The position numbers and the translations under genes were made by a program. The notes beneath the pieces are model-generated. The model made no database searches. It had not been told where the DNA came from and saw only the letters and a program-made list of their open reading frames with translations. 64,000 bases of DNA. Origin: an uncultured Lachnospiraceae bacterium. GTDB taxonomy: Bacteria > Bacillota > Clostridia > Lachnospirales > Lachnospiraceae. The stretch covers positions 22,178-86,177 of the forward strand of contig CADATP010000001.1 of the NCBI GenBank assembly GCA_902790935.1, in the 5' to 3' direction. Below, in pieces: positions 52,993 through 61,040 of this stretch (its first letter is position 1; every line of letters starts with the position of its first letter).

Positions 52993-54597
52993 ATGGAAAA
53001 CCGGTATTCTGACAATGGGGATGGTACATTTACCAATCCCGTACTTTTTGCGGATTATTCCGACCCTGACGCAATACGCGTGGGGGAAGACTACTATATG
53101 GTGGCAAGCAGCTTTTGCAATACGCCTGGGCTGCCAATACTGCACTCTAAAGATCTGGTTAACTGGAAGGTTATTAATTACGCACTCGAGAATATCCCAT
53201 ACGATAGATATAAAAAGCCTGTTCACGGATGTGGAGTCTGGGCACCTTCGATCAGATATTACAACAACGAATATGTGATCTTTTTCCCTATGCCGGATGA
53301 AGGAATATTCGTTACAAAGGCAAAGAACCCTGAGGATAAATGGTCAGAGCCTATAGCTGTTTTTGAGGGAAAGGGATGGATAGATCCCTGTCCGTTTATT
53401 GATGATGACGGAAAAGCATATATGGTAAATGCTTATGCCAAAAGCCGGATAGGGTTTAAAAGTGTCCTTTCCGTAACGGAGCTTTCCGCCGATCTTACAA
53501 AGATGATAGGAGAAACCGTAAAGGTATTTGACGGAAATCAGAATGACCAGCAAACCATAGAAGGGCCTAAGCTCTATAAACGTAACGGCTGGTATTATAT
53601 TTTTGCCCCCGCCGGAGGTGTAAAGCAAGGTTGGCAGACTGTGCTCAGGTCAAGGAACATTTACGGTCCCTACGAGTACCGTATTGTTATGGAGCAAAAG
53701 GATACGGACGTAAACGGACCTCATCAGGGAGCCTGGGTTGATACTCCGGACGGAAGAGATTTCTTTATACATTTTCAGGATGTTTACGCCGCCGGAAGGA
53801 TAGTTCATCTGCAGAAAATGAAATGGGTTAATGACTGGCCTGTGATCGGAGAGGCGGGTGAGGGAGAAATCTGTGGAAAGCCTGTCCTTACGATGGAAAA
53901 ACCGGTTAAGGGATCAGGATCAATAATCTTTGCACCCGACGCGGGAGATGAGTTTGATCGTGAAACTATCGGTCTTCAGTGGCAATGGAACGCAAATCAC
54001 GAAAATGATTGGGCAGTGCCCTCCCCCAAGGAATCCTGCATCTATTTAAAGTCTCTCCCGGCTGCGGAGAGTATATCGGATCAGCCAAACCTCTTTTTAC
54101 AAAAGTGGCCTATGCCTGAATTTAAGGTCAGGGCAAGAATGTCCTTTGACGGCCTCTTGGATGGAGATGAAGCCGGTATGATCAATATGGGCGTTTCTTA
54201 CGGCGCTTTGGGAGTACTTTTCAAGGATGGAAAATACACATTGCGCTCGATAAAGGGAGAGCAAAAGTTTGATCATGAAGCCGCCTCGGCCTTTGATGAA
54301 ACTGAGATGGTGGAGGATGATCTGTTTACTTTAGAAAAGGCAAAAACAGTAGACTTTGAATATTTAGTAACGCGCGTTACTCCTACCGAGACAAACAGGG
54401 AAGGTAAGTATGAATTCCCTGTTCCCAAGGAGATTGTTACCATATCCTACAGCCTTGACGGGATAAATTACAAACCGGCCCTTACTTTTGAAGCAAAGGC
54501 CGGAAGATGGGTTGGAGTTAAATGCGGCATGTATATCCGGAATATAAGCGGAAAAGAAGGCGGACAGGTCCGCTGCGAGAGCTTTATATTCGAATAG
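52993..54597 (+). CDS. GH43-family glycosidase, probable intracellular beta-xylosidase/arabinofuranosidase
   Basis: 534 residues, no signal peptide. The five-bladed propeller begins 'NPVLFADYSDPDAIRVG', with the general base Asp near 24-26. The pKa-modulating Asp is in 'WIDPCPFIDDDG', and the general acid Glu190 in 'IEGPKLYKRNG'. A C-terminal beta-sandwich (about 330-534) is typical of XynB-type enzymes. It probably trims imported xylo-oligosaccharides in the cytoplasm. It is followed by a convergent KdgK-like gene 19 bases later. Confidence 0.9.
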   Translation: MENRYSDNGDGTFTNPVLFADYSDPDAIRVGEDYYMVASSFCNTPGLPILHSKDLVNWKVINYALENIPYDRYKKPVHGCGVWAPSIRYYNNEYVIFFPMPDEGIFVTKAKNPEDKWSEPIAVFEGKGWIDPCPFIDDDGKAYMVNAYAKSRIGFKSVLSVTELSADLTKMIGETVKVFDGNQNDQQTIEGPKLYKRNGWYYIFAPAGGVKQGWQTVLRSRNIYGPYEYRIVMEQKDTDVNGPHQGAWVDTPDGRDFFIHFQDVYAAGRIVHLQKMKWVNDWPVIGEAGEGEICGKPVLTMEKPVKGSGSIIFAPDAGDEFDRETIGLQWQWNANHENDWAVPSPKESCIYLKSLPAAESISDQPNLFLQKWPMPEFKVRARMSFDGLLDGDEAGMINMGVSYGALGVLFKDGKYTLRSIKGEQKFDHEAASAFDETEMVEDDLFTLEKAKTVDFEYLVTRVTPTETNREGKYEFPVPKEIVTISYSLDGINYKPALTFEAKAGRWVGVKCGMYIRNISGKEGGQVRCESFIFE

Positions 54598-54616
54598 ATG
54601 CCGGAACAGTTTTTTA

Positions 54617-55702
54617 TTATCTTTTTATATCATAGTTCATGTTCATGAGGTTTTTGATGCTTTCAACATCATCAGTGATGTTGGCATCACCTCTGATCGT
54701 GTGCTTGATAGCGCTGGAAGCAACTGCAAAGTTTACCATATCCATGGGCTTATAATCATGCATCATAGCGTAGATAAGGCCGCTGGCAAAAGCGTCACCG
54801 CCGCCGACACGGTCCAGGATATTAAAGGTAAAGAGCTTGCTTTCGAAGGTATGATCCTCGTACCAAAGAAAAGCCTTTAGGCTGTTTTCGGAACCGGAAT
54901 GAGCGTATCTGACGTGGCGGGCTATACATTTGATATTGGGATATCTTTTGACGAAGGCCTGATTTATCTCATCCTGTTGTTCGTAGGTGGGCTGAAGCGG
55001 AATTCCGTCTTTGACATCACCTTTTTTATGGTCCGATTCATCTTTCCAAAGATGATAGGGCTCAATACCTAAAAGAACATCAACATAAGGGAGACACTCG
55101 GTGCAGAAATCTCTGGCTTCTTCCCAGCTCCAGAGCTTGCTTCTGAAATTACCGTCGAAACTGATGGTGATCCCTTTTTCTCTTGCTTTTTTAAGAACGT
55201 TCATTGTAAGCTCTCTGCAATTTGGTGCAAGAGCAGGTGTTATTCCACTCATATGCAGCCAGGTATATCCGTCCAAAAGAGCGTCTATATCAAGCTTTGA
55301 AAAGTCATATTCCGTGATAGCACTGTGCTTTCTGTCGTAGATTACCTTACTGGGACGGATTCCGTATCCGGTCTCGAGATAGTAGCTTCCGAGCCTGTGG
55401 GTAGGAGTCTCTTCGGGAGTGGAGAGTATGACGGGGGTGCAGTGGACATCATTGCTTCTTAAAAGTCTGATGGCGCTTTTTCCGAGAGAGTTGTTGGGAA
55501 CTACGGTAAAGAATGTACTTTCAACTCCGAGATTTGCAAGAGCGAGGGCTATATTTGCTTCAGATCCGCCGTAGCTTGCTTCGAAACTTGTGGTCATCCG
55601 TATCTTTTCGTAGTTTGGAGGAGTAAGGCGCAGCATTATCTCACCGATAGTGATGAACTCGTCTTTGCCGCAGCCTTTTGCAATCGGGTTTTTGTGTTCC
55701 AT
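54617..55702 (-). CDS. kdgK: PfkB-family sugar kinase, probable 2-keto-3-deoxygluconate kinase
   Basis: 361 residues. 'ITIGEIMLRLTPP' and 'FEASYGGSEANIALALANLG' begin the ribokinase fold; 'DRVGGGDAFASGLIYAM' near the C-terminus holds the catalytic base. The sequence resembles KdgK, which phosphorylates KDG from pectin or uronate breakdown. AAGGAG precedes the ATG. It is monocistronic and next to the GH43 gene, both fitting plant-polysaccharide use. The substrate is not proven. Confidence 0.85.
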   Translation of the reverse strand: MEHKNPIAKGCGKDEFITIGEIMLRLTPPNYEKIRMTTSFEASYGGSEANIALALANLGVESTFFTVVPNNSLGKSAIRLLRSNDVHCTPVILSTPEETPTHRLGSYYLETGYGIRPSKVIYDRKHSAITEYDFSKLDIDALLDGYTWLHMSGITPALAPNCRELTMNVLKKAREKGITISFDGNFRSKLWSWEEARDFCTECLPYVDVLLGIEPYHLWKDESDHKKGDVKDGIPLQPTYEQQDEINQAFVKRYPNIKCIARHVRYAHSGSENSLKAFLWYEDHTFESKLFTFNILDRVGGGDAFASGLIYAMMHDYKPMDMVNFAVASSAIKHTIRGDANITDDVESIKNLMNMNYDIKR

Positions 55703-55766
55703 GGGGAATATCTCCTTTTCATTTCCTATGGACTTAAGTATATCAGAAAAACGGCAATGTGTAAGT

Positions 55767-55794
55767 TTGATTTATTAAATATTTTTGATATTAT
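55767..55794 (+). promoter_or_regulatory. Candidate promoter of the TraX-GGDEF gene
   Basis: TTGATT (55767-55772), 16-base spacer, TATTAT (55789-55794). AAGGAT lies nine bases before ATG 55827. Confidence 0.5.
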
Positions 55795-55826
55795 TATTCT
55801 ATAAAAAACTTAAGGATGTTCATTCT

Positions 55827-58046
55827 ATGAAAAAGGGACTTAGTTTAAACAGAACGCAATTAAAGATCATAGCGATCGTTTCCATGGTGATCGACCACGT
55901 GGCCTGGGGATTTGTGGATTTTTATTCTCCTCTCGGGCAGGTTATGCATGTCCTCGGAAGATTTACCGTGCCTATTATGTGTTTCTTTATCGCAGAAGGT
56001 TTTAGAAAAACTACCAATTTGCGTAAATACATATATCGTATGGCTCTTTTTGCTGTTGCGGCTATAATACCCTTTTACCTCTTTTTCCACGAGGAGTATG
56101 TCTACAGACAGAATATAATCTTTGATCTGCTGCTTGGACTTTTACTTCTTACCGTGCTTGAGAGTAAGAAACTAAAAAAAGCGGCAAAGGTCATTCTTGC
56201 TATTCTTTTGTTCGTAGTTTCAGCTACTGTCGGCGGCTGGATAATTACGCCGATGCTCTTTATACTTGCCTTTTACTACGGGAAGACCTTTAAACAAAAG
56301 GCCGTTTGGTTTGTTTTAATTGATGTGACTATGGTGCTGTTTTTAGTCATAGCCATCATTTTAAACGGAAGATATCATTTTTCACATTACAACTGGGTTT
56401 GGTGGGATAAACTGTATTTCCTCGGCTTTAATCTGGCGCTGCCCCTACTTTACTGTTACAACGGCGAAAAGGGAAAGGATTTTGGCGGAAGATACTTCTT
56501 TTATGCCTTTTATCCCGCCCATTTTCTTGTCCTTTTCTTTATACAGGAGTTTTTCACCAAGAAAGCTTCAGCCTGGTCTTTATACTTAGGTATCCATATT
56601 GTGGGCATTGTGGTTGTAATGGTCATTACCGTTATGACAGCCTACAGCAGACCCTCAAAGGGGCAGGCATCGCTTCTTATTATTGAGTTCGGTGCTATGT
56701 TTTACACAATAGGCTTTATAATAGAGATACTCTCCGATACATCCGAAGGAGTTCATCTTGCCTGTATCATAGAGTACTTTGGAGAATATGTTTTGTTCCT
56801 TGCGGTCATATTCTTTATCAGCGTGCTTTGCGGAATAACAGTGCCAAAATTTGTTTATGTCTTCGGTGTTTTCGCTTCTATGATCTTTCTCTATATGCTG
56901 ATCCTTACGAGAAAGAACGGATTCTTTTACAGAGAGATCGGAGTAACCTACAGTAATCTGCCCTTTAGCAGGCCTTATCTTGTTTATGGCCCGGGCTTTT
57001 ATATGTCTATGGGATATATGGTACTTATATCCGTAGTTTCCTTCGTATTTTGTATTCGAAAATATCAAACGGGAAACAGACCCGAGAGAAAGAGACTTTT
57101 ATACGTTCTGGTTGCCTTCATCTTTTGTTGGCTTCCATATGTTCTAAAACTTTTGGGATTAACGGGAGGATATGAGATCCCCGCAATCGGTATCATACTG
57201 GCGGCAAGCTGTATGTATATCTGTCTGTACAAGCTTGGTTTTTGGGATTCTGTTATGATAGCCGGCTCCAACGCTCTTGATCACAGCCTCGAAGGAATCC
57301 TTGTAGTTGATTCGAATTATTGTGTACAGTACCAAAACAAGAGAATAGAAGGAATCTTTGGACCAATCCCAAACCATAAATGCCTTTTAAATCATGAAAG
57401 CTTAGGACCCATTTTCAAAAATGAAAAGCAGACTCTTAAACTGAATGATAAGATTTACGACTTTGTTCAGGAACCCCTATCCGACGGCGGATATGTTCAG
57501 GGACATATGCTTTGGATAATCGACAACACCGAGCATTACAAAAACGTTGAAAAGATTCATGAACTTGCTATAAGGGATGCACTTACGGGGCTTTACAACC
57601 GTAATTATTTCCAGGAGCTTGTGGAGGCAGATCTTGAGGAGGGCGAGCCGGGAACATTTGTAATGATCGATATGGATAACTTTAAAAAGGTCAACGACCA
57701 AAACGGACACCAATGCGGTGACGCTGTGCTGATAGCTTTGTCCGAGATCCTTAAAGATATTCCGGAGACTAAGATGATCAGCAGCCGTATAGGCGGAGAT
57801 GAATTTTGCGCATATATCAGAAGGTGCACTGACAGGGAAAGCATTTCCAAAATCCTTGATAAGTTGATGGCAGATTTTGAGGAGAAGCTAAAGAGCATGA
57901 ACTACGAAGGAATAACAAGCCTTTCGATAGGTGCCGTTCCTTCCACAAGTATTACGGGGGTAAGCTTCAAAGCCCTTTATTCAGAGTCTGATAAGGTTTT
58001 GTACAGCGCAAAACTTGCCGGCAAGAAACAATATATTATCAAGTAG
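55827..58046 (+). CDS. TraX-like membrane domain fused to a GGDEF diguanylate cyclase
   Basis: 739 residues from ATG 55827; the TTG at 55785 overlaps the promoter and is not used. Residues 1-250 match the TraX family ('LKIIAIVSMVIDHVAW', 'GRFTVPIMCFFIAEGFRK', 'YAFYPAHFLVL'). Residues about 258-470 form a seven-helix block like the sensor part of 7TM histidine kinases. A PAS-like region spans about 485-575, and a GGDEF domain 580-739 with 'RDALTGLYNRNYF' and an intact GGDEF at 656-660. No RxxD inhibitory site precedes GGDEF, so product inhibition is unlikely. It should synthesise cyclic-di-GMP in response to a membrane signal. Confidence 0.85.
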   Translation: MKKGLSLNRTQLKIIAIVSMVIDHVAWGFVDFYSPLGQVMHVLGRFTVPIMCFFIAEGFRKTTNLRKYIYRMALFAVAAIIPFYLFFHEEYVYRQNIIFDLLLGLLLLTVLESKKLKKAAKVILAILLFVVSATVGGWIITPMLFILAFYYGKTFKQKAVWFVLIDVTMVLFLVIAIILNGRYHFSHYNWVWWDKLYFLGFNLALPLLYCYNGEKGKDFGGRYFFYAFYPAHFLVLFFIQEFFTKKASAWSLYLGIHIVGIVVVMVITVMTAYSRPSKGQASLLIIEFGAMFYTIGFIIEILSDTSEGVHLACIIEYFGEYVLFLAVIFFISVLCGITVPKFVYVFGVFASMIFLYMLILTRKNGFFYREIGVTYSNLPFSRPYLVYGPGFYMSMGYMVLISVVSFVFCIRKYQTGNRPERKRLLYVLVAFIFCWLPYVLKLLGLTGGYEIPAIGIILAASCMYICLYKLGFWDSVMIAGSNALDHSLEGILVVDSNYCVQYQNKRIEGIFGPIPNHKCLLNHESLGPIFKNEKQTLKLNDKIYDFVQEPLSDGGYVQGHMLWIIDNTEHYKNVEKIHELAIRDALTGLYNRNYFQELVEADLEEGEPGTFVMIDMDNFKKVNDQNGHQCGDAVLIALSEILKDIPETKMISSRIGGDEFCAYIRRCTDRESISKILDKLMADFEEKLKSMNYEGITSLSIGAVPSTSITGVSFKALYSESDKVLYSAKLAGKKQYIIK

Positions 58047-58157
58047 GTCAAATAGTCATACGGATTGAGAAAAATTCTTAAATTGTATCTAATTTTGTAT
58101 GGAATATGGGTAAATAATGTGTTAAAATTCTACTAAATAATCTTTTTTTGTTAGGGG

Positions 58158-58176
58158 TATACCGCGAGTCGGTATA
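58158..58176 (+). other. Short inverted repeat in the leader of the DHH gene
   Basis: TATACCG (58158-58164) pairs with CGGTATA (58170-58176) around CGAGT, four bases before AAGGAG. It could shape translation or serve as a small operator. Confidence 0.5.
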
Positions 58177-58192
58177 GAGAAAGGAGAATAAA

Positions 58193-59116
58193 TTGAGACT
58201 TGTAACACGTTCGGACTTTGACGGATTGGTATGCGGAGCGTTGCTCCTTGAGGCAGGGGTTATAGATCATTGGAAGTTTGCTCACCCTAAGGATCTCCAG
58301 GACGGTCTTGTCGAGATCACTGAGGATGATTGTCTTGCAAACGTGCCTTATGTGGAGGGATGCGGCCTCTGGTTTGACCACCATTCAAGCGAGTTTGAGC
58401 GTCAGCAGCTTGAGGGTAAGTACAAAGGTGAGAGCCGTGTTACTCCTTCATGCGCAAGGATCATTTACGAATATTACGGTGGTAAGGAGAGATTCCCTCA
58501 ATACGATGATATTATGATCGCGGTTGACAAGGTTGACTCCGGAAATCTTACGGTAGACGAGGTTATGAACCCCACAGGTTGGATCCTTATAGGGTTCTTG
58601 ATGGATCCGAGAACAGGCCTCGGCCGTTGGAGACAGTTTACCGTATCCAACTATCAGCTTATGGAAAAGCTTCTTGTTGCCTGCAGCAAGAATACAACCG
58701 AAGAGATCCTTAATATGCCCGATGTTAAAGAGCGTATTGAGGTATATAATGAGCAGACCGAAAAGTTTAAGGCTATGGTAAAAGCTCATACACACACCGA
58801 GGGCAATGTGATCATAAGCGACCTTCGCGGCGTAGATCCCATCTACACCGGTAACCGTTTTATGATCTACTCTATGTATCCCGAGCAGAATATTTCCGCA
58901 TGGATCGTCAGCGGAAAGGGAGGCGAAGGATGCAGCGCTGCCGTAGGTTACAGTATTTTAAACAAGACCTCAAATATTAACGTCGGAAGCCTGATGCTTA
59001 AGTATGGCGGAGGCGGACACAGAAAAGTCGGCACTTGCCAGTTTACCAACGAGAATATGGGAACCGATCTTCCCAAGATGCTTGATGAGCTTTGTGCGCT
59101 GGCTAATGGACAGTAA
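58193..59116 (+). CDS. DHH-family phosphoesterase, exopolyphosphatase-related
   Basis: 307 residues. Start TTG 58193 is chosen because AAGGAG (58181-58186) lies six bases upstream. Motifs: 'RSDFDGLVCGALL' (metal Asp), 'LWFDHHSSE' (DHH), an internal 'AVDKVDSG', and the DHHA1 'LKYGGGGHRKVGTC' near the end. Members of this group act on phosphoesters of nucleotides or polyphosphate. The substrate is unknown. It is more distant from nrnA at 864-1820 than a recent duplicate would be. It ends at a strong terminator. Confidence 0.85.
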   Translation: MRLVTRSDFDGLVCGALLLEAGVIDHWKFAHPKDLQDGLVEITEDDCLANVPYVEGCGLWFDHHSSEFERQQLEGKYKGESRVTPSCARIIYEYYGGKERFPQYDDIMIAVDKVDSGNLTVDEVMNPTGWILIGFLMDPRTGLGRWRQFTVSNYQLMEKLLVACSKNTTEEILNMPDVKERIEVYNEQTEKFKAMVKAHTHTEGNVIISDLRGVDPIYTGNRFMIYSMYPEQNISAWIVSGKGGEGCSAAVGYSILNKTSNINVGSLMLKYGGGGHRKVGTCQFTNENMGTDLPKMLDELCALANGQ

Positions 59117-59131
59117 GATTAAAGATAGTTT

Positions 59132-59159
59132 AACCCCGGCAATTATTTGTCGGGGTTTT
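59132..59159 (+). terminator. Rho-independent terminator after the DHH gene
   Basis: AACCCCGGCAA (59132-59142) pairs with TTGTCGGGGTT (59147-59157, one G-U) around TTAT, followed by TTTATTCTTT. Confidence 0.88.
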
Positions 59160-59163
59160 ATTC

Positions 59164-59195
59164 TTTACGGGATAGTTTAAAGAAAACCCCGTAAA
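59164..59195 (+). other. Stem-loop just before the GH3 gene
   Basis: TTTACGGG (59164-59171) pairs with CCCGTAAA (59188-59195) around a 16-base A/T-rich loop. It ends 15 bases before the GH3 start and covers the position of a promoter or ribosome site, so a control role is possible. Confidence 0.5.
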
Positions 59196-59210
59196 TACCG
59201 GAAAGAGATT

Positions 59211-60566
59211 ATGAACAAGAATAAAAAGAACTGGACCCTGATCGGAATAATTACGATAATGCTTTTTATATTTCTTTTGGGGTATATGCAGACAACTAAA
59301 AATAGGGATAAAGAACGGGATACCGAGCAGATAGAAGATACCATTGATGCGGAAGGCGCTACTTCTGAGGATGACAGTGGCGAGAGCGGGGATATAAATA
59401 CCTCTGAAATGTCAGAAGAGGTAATGCCGGATGACGGTTTGGCGGAAAACGCTTCTTTGGAAGGTGTGGAAGAAAATACTGAAAATAATGAAAGTATCGC
59501 CGATGAAACTGAAAATATCCCTTCGGCTCCGGAGACGGACGCACAGGAAAAGTACATTGATTTTGTAATGAATTCCATGTCTCTTCACGAAAAGGTGTGT
59601 CAGATGATCCTTCCTTCATTTGCAACGCTTTCGGGAGTAAAGGGTGCAAAGATTTCCGGAGATATTACAAAAAAAGCTTTGGAAGATTACCCTGTCAGTG
59701 GAATAATCTACGACTCAAGCAATTTCGAGACGGAAGAACAGACTAAGCAGATGCTTGATGATGTTAAGCAATATACAAAGATTCCTCTTATTCTTACCCT
59801 TGACGAAGAAGGGGGAAGAGTGGCAAGACTTATGCCCAAGTTTACGGATGCGCTTATCGGACCGATGTTTATGTACAAATCCCAAGGGACGGAAACTGCC
59901 TACAACAATGCTGCTATTATAGCCGGAAATATCAGTAAATATGGCTTTAATATGGATATGGCTCCTGTTGCTGATGTCTGGTCTAATTCCGCAAACACAG
60001 TTATAGGGGACAGAGCCTACAGCGATGATTACGATGAGGCTGCAGAGCTTGTTTCGGCAGCTGTTTCCGGATTCCATGGAGGTAAGATAGCCTGTACCTT
60101 AAAGCATTTCCCCGGACACGGAGATACTCTTGAAGACAGCCACTATGGAGCTGCATATGTAGGAAAGACTTTGGATGAGCTGCGAAGCGGGGAGTTTATT
60201 CCTTTTAAGGCCGGAATAGACGCAGGTGCGGATGCTGTGATGATAGGGCACTTGATCGTAAGCGATATTAGTGAGGAACCGGCTCTTTTTTCAAAAGAGA
60301 TCGTGACAGATATTTTACGAGGTGAGCTCGGTTTTGAGGGCGTTGTGATCACAGACTCTCTTCAGATGAAAGCTATGACGGATTATTACGGAGAGGATGA
60401 AGTGGCAGTAAGGGCCATCGAGGCAGGATGCGACATACTCCTTATGCCGAACGATATCGGAGTTACAGCGGGAGCCATAGAAAAGGCAGTCTCGAACGGC
60501 CGCCTTTCCGAAGAGAGAATTGACGAAAGCGTAAGAAGAATACTCCGCCTCAAGTACTCTTTTTGA
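59211..60566 (+). CDS. GH3-family beta-N-acetylglucosaminidase (NagZ-like), membrane-anchored, intact
   Basis: 451 residues. A short cytoplasmic start and one helix (9-27) anchor it; an acidic spacer (30-110) leads to the GH3 domain outside the cell. 'DEEGGR' (198-203), 'KHFPGHG' (298-304), 'DSH' (309-311) and the nucleophile Asp382 in 'TDSLQM' are all present. NagZ-type enzymes release N-acetylglucosamine from cell-wall fragments or other glycans. The spacer resembles that of the degenerate paralogue at 28565-30331. The stop codon TGA overlaps the first repeat-like TGACAC of the following gap. Confidence 0.92.
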   Translation: MNKNKKNWTLIGIITIMLFIFLLGYMQTTKNRDKERDTEQIEDTIDAEGATSEDDSGESGDINTSEMSEEVMPDDGLAENASLEGVEENTENNESIADETENIPSAPETDAQEKYIDFVMNSMSLHEKVCQMILPSFATLSGVKGAKISGDITKKALEDYPVSGIIYDSSNFETEEQTKQMLDDVKQYTKIPLILTLDEEGGRVARLMPKFTDALIGPMFMYKSQGTETAYNNAAIIAGNISKYGFNMDMAPVADVWSNSANTVIGDRAYSDDYDEAAELVSAAVSGFHGGKIACTLKHFPGHGDTLEDSHYGAAYVGKTLDELRSGEFIPFKAGIDAGADAVMIGHLIVSDISEEPALFSKEIVTDILRGELGFEGVVITDSLQMKAMTDYYGEDEVAVRAIEAGCDILLMPNDIGVTAGAIEKAVSNGRLSEERIDESVRRILRLKYSF

Positions 60567-60570
60567 CACC

Positions 60571-60625
60571 TCATCCCCGTCCCGGGGGGTCATTATGACA
60601 CAGGGGGACGGGGTTGGGGGTTCAT
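60571..60625. repeat. GC-rich inverted repeat, left copy
   Basis: The 30-bp unit TGACACAGGGGGACGGGG...TTCAT lies at 60596-60625. A partial inverted arm (CCCCGTCCC-GGGGGG-TCA) at 60572-60592 faces it. The unit recurs identically at 60945-60974. Together these elements bracket the riboswitch segment. Confidence 0.85.
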
Positions 60626-60658
60626 TTTTATTCTTTTTTAAAAAAATCAAAAAAATGC

Positions 60659-60689
60659 TTGACTTGGGGGTTGCCCCCGGGTTTATAGT
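60659..60689 (+). promoter_or_regulatory. Promoter of the riboswitch RNA
   Basis: TTGACT (60659-60664), then TTTATA with a 17-base spacer (60682-60687) or TATAGT with a 19-base spacer (60684-60689). The spacer contains the inverted repeat GGGGG-TTG-CCCCC (60666-60678), a possible operator. Transcription would start near 60695, about 20 bases before the aptamer. Confidence 0.65.
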
Positions 60690-60713
60690 GTTAACGTTTG
60701 GAACAATTTATAT

Positions 60714-60779
60714 TTAGCAAAGCAGGCGAAAGCCTGTGACGCAAAGCTATAGGGACTTCAAAATGTCAGCCAGTTGCAA
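60714..60779 (+). ncRNA. Cyclic-di-GMP class I riboswitch aptamer (GEMM-I)
   Basis: The conserved aptamer core is present in order. P2 is CAGGC-GAAA-GCCTG (60723-60736) with a GNRA tetraloop, followed by the invariant GACGCAAAGC (60738-60747). Then TATAGGGAC, a short P3 hairpin GAC/GTC (60754-60767), the tetraloop-receptor side AGCCAG, and the closing TTGC (60774-60777) pairing with GCAA (60717-60720). This is the established GEMM-I pattern, in which cyclic-di-GMP binds at the three-way junction. Two terminators follow, but no clear gene, so it appears to be an orphan switch. Confidence 0.87.
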
Positions 60780-60914
60780 TCAGTCGGAGCTAATTCTTTT
60801 AGAAACCTTAACATCCGATTTCTCAAGCACAGGCTTTTTGGTCTGCGCTTTTTCTTTTTAGCGAAAGTCTTTCGTAAGCATGATCATGCAAGCTCCGATT
60901 ATTGCAACCTTTTT
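60773..60914 (+). other. Long-range stem overlapping the aptamer 3' end, with T run
   Basis: GTTGCAAT and TCGGAGCT (60773-60791) pair with AGCTCCGA and ATTGCAAC (60891-60908): two perfect 8-bp helices with a small internal loop, followed by five T at 60910-60914. The left arm includes the aptamer's closing strand (60774-60777), so the two structures exclude each other. A 12-bp palindrome GCATGATCATGC (60878-60889) lies just before the right arm. Confidence 0.6.
60825..60859 (+). terminator. Rho-independent terminator downstream of the riboswitch
   Basis: AAGCACAGGC (60825-60834) pairs with GTCTGCGCTT (60841-60850, one mismatch and one G-U), followed by TTTCTTTTT. It begins 45 bases after the aptamer and could be the regulated terminator or simply end the RNA. 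Confidence 0.75.
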
Positions 60915-60944
60915 GAGTCCCGATTAGTTATTAAGAAGACAAAA

Positions 60945-61033
60945 TGACACAGGGGGACGGGGTTGGGGGTTCATAGTCAGATAATTTATCGATTATTCTG
61001 AAAATGAACCCCCAACCACGTCCCCGGGGGTCA
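60945..61033. repeat. GC-rich inverted repeat, right copy (complete hairpin)
   Basis: The same 30-bp unit at 60945-60974 faces its inverted partner at 61004-61033 across a 29-base A/T-rich loop (60975-61003). The arms match over the first 14 bases, then 7 of the next 8. The element ends eight bases after the stop of the minus-strand aldo/keto reductase and may also terminate it. The TGACA...GGGGGACGG pattern resembles REP-type repeats scattered in Clostridia (from general knowledge, not verified). Confidence 0.85.
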
Positions 61034-61040
61034 AAATAAA

